DNA from: Betaproteobacteria bacterium | GTDB taxonomy: Bacteria > Pseudomonadota > Gammaproteobacteria > Burkholderiales > Thiobacillaceae | Direction of reading: 5' to 3' | Assembly: GCA_020049245.1 (NCBI GenBank) | Contig: JAIFLB010000069.1 | Location: 1 to 7,746, forward strand | DNA: 7,746 nt | The notes under the pieces: generated by a model | The model's input: the letters and a program-made list of their open reading frames with translations, nothing else | What the model was told of the DNA's origin: nothing | Databases searched by the model: none | Program-made: the position numbers and the translations under genes | Part shown: positions 5,439-7,746 of the stretch, piece after piece | Layout: every line of letters begins with the position of its first letter | Numbering within the stretch: the first letter of the stretch is position 1

Positions 5439-6434
5439 ATGAGCATCATCGAGCGCGCAGCTGGCAAATTGGGGTCTTCAGACTCTGCCGCAACCGTTAT
5501 CCAAACCGCACCGCGGGTTCCCGGTTCTGTCGATGAGGGCAGGTTGATCGAAGCCGCCATTGAGCGCGCCGAGGCGTCATTCAATCGAGCGCCGCAGCCG
5601 CAACATCAGCAACAGCCGCCACATCGTCAATCGCCTCAACTCGATGATGACGATGGTCCGGAAACGATCATTGGCAGTCAGCGTGGTGTCGTCAATCTGG
5701 CACGCTTGAAACTGGCTGGTGCGCTGACGCCGGATGCAGGCCGCAGTCGAATCGCCGAGGAATATCGCTTGATCAAGCGCCCTTTGTTGATCAACGCATT
5801 CGGCCAGGGTGGTAATCCGCCGGTGCGAAATGGAAACCTGATTATGGTGACCAGTTCGGTGCCGGGCGAGGGCAAGTCATTTACCGCCATCAACCTGGCC
5901 ATCAGCATGGCGACCGAGCTTGAAAGCACGGTGTTGCTGGTGGATGCCGATGTCACAAAATCTTCCGTGGTGCGCTATCTCGGTCTGGAAGCGGAATTGG
6001 GCTTGCTGGATGTGTTGCGAGATCCCAAGGTTGAATTGGCTGATGTGCTGATCAAGACCGACATCGCCAAGTTGACCGTGTTGCCTTCGGGCAAAGGATT
6101 CGCGCATGCCACTGAATTGCTGGCGAGTAGTTCGATGAAGGCGTTTGTGGAAGATATTTCCACTCGTTATCACGACCGGATCATCATTTTTGATTGCCCG
6201 CCGTTATTGGCTACCAGCGAAGCTTCTGTCTTGGCAAGTTACATGGGCCAGATTGTTTTCGTTGTAGAAGCCGAGCGGACGCCGCAAGAGGCGATCAAGG
6301 ATGCACTCGCGCACCTGGTCGATTGCCCACATGTCGGGCTGGTCCTCAATAAAGCGCCTGCTCGTTCGGTGGGTGGCGATTACTACGGCTATGGATACGG
6401 TTATGGCGGCTATGGCGAGTACGGCAAGCAATAA
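5439..6434 (+). CDS. BY-type tyrosine autokinase, XrtA/PEP-CTERM locus
   Basis: A bacterial tyrosine kinase (CpsD/Wzc-C class) that cycles between phosphorylated and free states to control polysaccharide synthesis and export. The 331-residue product has a helical start and a disordered Q/P/D-rich linker (about 50-75). The P-loop ATPase domain contains Walker A SSVPGEGKS (139-147, K146), Walker A' LLVDAD (166-171, D169/D171) and Walker B IIIFDCPP (248-255, D252). The C-terminal tail has seven tyrosines (315, 316, 318, 320, 322, 325, 328) separated mostly by glycine, the expected autophosphorylation cluster. No membrane segment is present; the chain-length protein just upstream would supply the activating anchor. 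The start at 5439 has a perfect AGGAGG (5429-5434) only 4 bases away. An in-frame ATG at 5346 would run far into the previous gene. The 3' end overlaps the next gene by about 23 bases. Confidence 0.94.
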   Translation: MSIIERAAGKLGSSDSAATVIQTAPRVPGSVDEGRLIEAAIERAEASFNRAPQPQHQQQPPHRQSPQLDDDDGPETIIGSQRGVVNLARLKLAGALTPDAGRSRIAEEYRLIKRPLLINAFGQGGNPPVRNGNLIMVTSSVPGEGKSFTAINLAISMATELESTVLLVDADVTKSSVVRYLGLEAELGLLDVLRDPKVELADVLIKTDIAKLTVLPSGKGFAHATELLASSSMKAFVEDISTRYHDRIIIFDCPPLLATSEASVLASYMGQIVFVVEAERTPQEAIKDALAHLVDCPHVGLVLNKAPARSVGGDYYGYGYGYGGYGEYGKQ

Positions 6435-7086
6435 GCGGTTTTACTTGCTGGTTTGTCTGCTGATTGCTTTGCCGGCATGGTCAGGAGACTGGAAGTTCAC
6501 GTCTGGTATTGCGTTGTCGGAGCGTTATTCCGACAACGTCGATTTGGAAGCCAACGGTCAGGCGGATTCCGACTGGATCACCGAGATTTCGCCGCGGATA
6601 TCGATGTCTCGCTCCGGTGGACGGGTCAAGGCCAATGTTGATTACAGTTTGCAAGGACTGCTTTATGCGAACGATTCGAATCAGAATGATGTCCGCCATA
6701 ACCTGAATGGCCGGGCCACTGCTGAATTGGCCAGAGATTTTTTCTTTATCGATGCCACTGCGCGCATCTCGCATCAACTTCTGAGTCTTGCCGATGCCGG
6801 TGGTTTGGGTGATGCGGTTGGTTCTGGGAATACCACTTCGGTTGGATCTATTAGTTTAAGTCCATACATCAAACATCGTTTTGGTTCGGCGGCGACAGTG
6901 GAAGCCCGAATGACTCAGGACGGCGTGTTCATTGGTGATTCCTCGTTATCCGATACCAACAGCACGCGCTATCAATTAAGCGCCGTGAGTGGCAATTACT
7001 TTCTGCCGCTTTCCTGGGGCGCGAGTTACGCCAAGTCGGATACGAGTAACAGTGGCCGCCAATGCACGATATCGGTTGACACGTAA
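6412..7086 (+). CDS. PEP-CTERM-system-associated outer membrane beta-barrel protein, N-terminal part (frameshifted)
   Basis: This is the first 224 residues of a large outer-membrane barrel that regularly follows the tyrosine kinase in XrtA/PEP-CTERM polysaccharide loci; its exact role is not established. A signal peptide is visible (RFYLLVCLLIALPAWS, likely cleavage after S24). Alternating amphipathic strands follow, such as WKFTSGIALSERYSDNV, RVKANVDYSLQGLLYAN, ARDFFFIDATARISHQLLSL and AATVEARMTQDGVFIG. The frame stops at 7084-7086 after a nonsense tail (QCTISVDT). The family sequence resumes in another frame, so the break looks like a one-base insertion near 7059-7060. The start is uncertain: in-frame ATGs at 6391, 6403 and 6412 all lie inside the kinase's Tyr/Gly codons and none has a strong ribosome site. 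I chose 6412 because it gives the most ordinary signal peptide. Confidence 0.8.
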   Translation: MASTASNKRFYLLVCLLIALPAWSGDWKFTSGIALSERYSDNVDLEANGQADSDWITEISPRISMSRSGGRVKANVDYSLQGLLYANDSNQNDVRHNLNGRATAELARDFFFIDATARISHQLLSLADAGGLGDAVGSGNTTSVGSISLSPYIKHRFGSAATVEARMTQDGVFIGDSSLSDTNSTRYQLSAVSGNYFLPLSWGASYAKSDTSNSGRQCTISVDT

Positions 7087-7746
7087 ATTTGGTCTGTTGG
7101 CCCAGGCAAGCAAGGAGAAGAACAATTTCGCTGGTGCCAGTACCACCAATAATATCCGGGACTTTTCCTCGTATGGTTTCGGGGCGTTCTATACGCCGAG
7201 CCGGCGAGTGTCGATGGATGTGTTCTTCAACGATTCCGATAGTGGCAGTTTTATCAGTGGCACTTTTACGCTGAATCCGACACTGCGTACTTCGCTTGTC
7301 GCGACCACCTCCGAGCGGGCTTATGGACGCTCTTATTCATTGAATCTGGCACACCGCACACGCAAGTCGAACTGGAGCTTGCGTTACAGCGATGATTTGA
7401 CGACCTCGCAGCAACAATTCACCGCCTTTGCCGGTTTCCTTTGTCCGATTGGAACGATCCCTCCCGATCCGGCTTGTATCCCAGTTTTCAACTCGGTTCT
7501 CACGGATGAGACCTATGTGTCCAAAAATCTGGTCGGTGCGGTGAGTTACACCCTGCGGCGCAATACCTTGAACCTCAGCCTCTTCGAAAATCGGCGCGAG
7601 TTCCAATCGAGCGGCCAGACAGATACGACCCAAGGACTTCAGGCCTCATGGAGTTTAAAACCCGCCGCCCACACCACTTTCACGCTTTCAGGTGGCTTCT
7701 CAACAAATGAAATTAGTGGCCCGCCCAGTCGAGAAGACGATCTCTG
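7061..7746 (+). pseudogene. Same outer membrane beta-barrel gene, continuation in a second frame, cut by the window edge
   Basis: In the frame whose codons include CGT 7082-7084, the sequence stays open to the end of the window. It reads as the missing continuation of the barrel: NARYRLTRKFGLLAQASKEK, NNIRDFSSYGFGAFYTPSRR, GTFTLNPTLRTSLVATTSER, GRSYSLNLAHRTRKSNWSLR, NLVGAVSYTLRRNTLNLSLF and SLKPAAHTTFTLSGGF. These are alternating beta strands with aromatic and polar faces. Removing one C at 7059-7060 joins SGR to NARYRL and gives one open frame from 6412 to 7746 of about 444 residues, close to the family's usual size and still lacking a stop. The first internal ATG in this frame (7214) lacks a signal peptide, so it is unlikely to act as a separate gene. 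Two cysteines (LCP, ACIP) flank a proline-rich loop. It is either a disrupted gene or a sequence error. Confidence 0.75.

Noticed and set aside
7089..7274. Short plus-strand frame of 61 codons after the barrel frameshift
   Set aside because: The other forward frame carries the barrel-like strands and stays open to the window end; this one does not resemble the family.

Overview
The window looks like chromosomal DNA of a betaproteobacterium, of the kind that makes exopolysaccharide through an XrtA/PEP-CTERM-type locus (for example Nitrosomonadales, Methylophilales or Rhodocyclales relatives). Evidence for this is the GreB form beginning MNKAF, an MlaA lipoprotein, an S-adenosylhomocysteine (SAH) riboswitch, and an ordered set of four envelope polysaccharide genes. 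The taxon is inferred from protein style and gene order only.

Left part, minus strand (1-2385). Reading leftward: mlaA (phospholipid-trafficking lipoprotein), greB (transcript cleavage factor), a NarL/LuxR-type response regulator, and a small cysteine-cluster protein of the YkgJ type. The YkgJ-type frame overlaps the regulator's 3' end and lacks an ordinary start codon. A sigma70-like promoter with a perfect TATAAT overlaps the YkgJ-type stop codon. It feeds a leader that has the conserved core of an SAH riboswitch and a hairpin that can exclude the aptamer fold. The gene it controls lies off the left edge and is most likely S-adenosylhomocysteine hydrolase (ahcY).

Middle (2386-3234). A divergent intergenic region holds a candidate promoter and dyad elements. 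It is followed by two small, translationally coupled genes of unknown function (94 and 84 aa) and a short gap with an extended -10 promoter candidate.

Right part, plus strand (3235-7746). In order: an outer-membrane polysaccharide export lipoprotein (Wza class), a Wzz/BY-kinase-adaptor chain-length protein, a BY-type tyrosine autokinase with a Tyr-rich tail, and a PEP-CTERM-system-associated outer membrane beta-barrel protein. Together they would set polymer length, control the synthesis/export cycle by tyrosine phosphorylation, and carry polymer across the outer membrane. The barrel gene carries an apparent one-base frameshift near 7059 and runs off the right edge. Exosortase, AAA ATPase and glycosyltransferase genes would be expected beyond it.

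No stretch over 300 bases lacks a gene. No tRNA, rRNA, CRISPR array, insertion sequence or convincing intrinsic terminator was seen.
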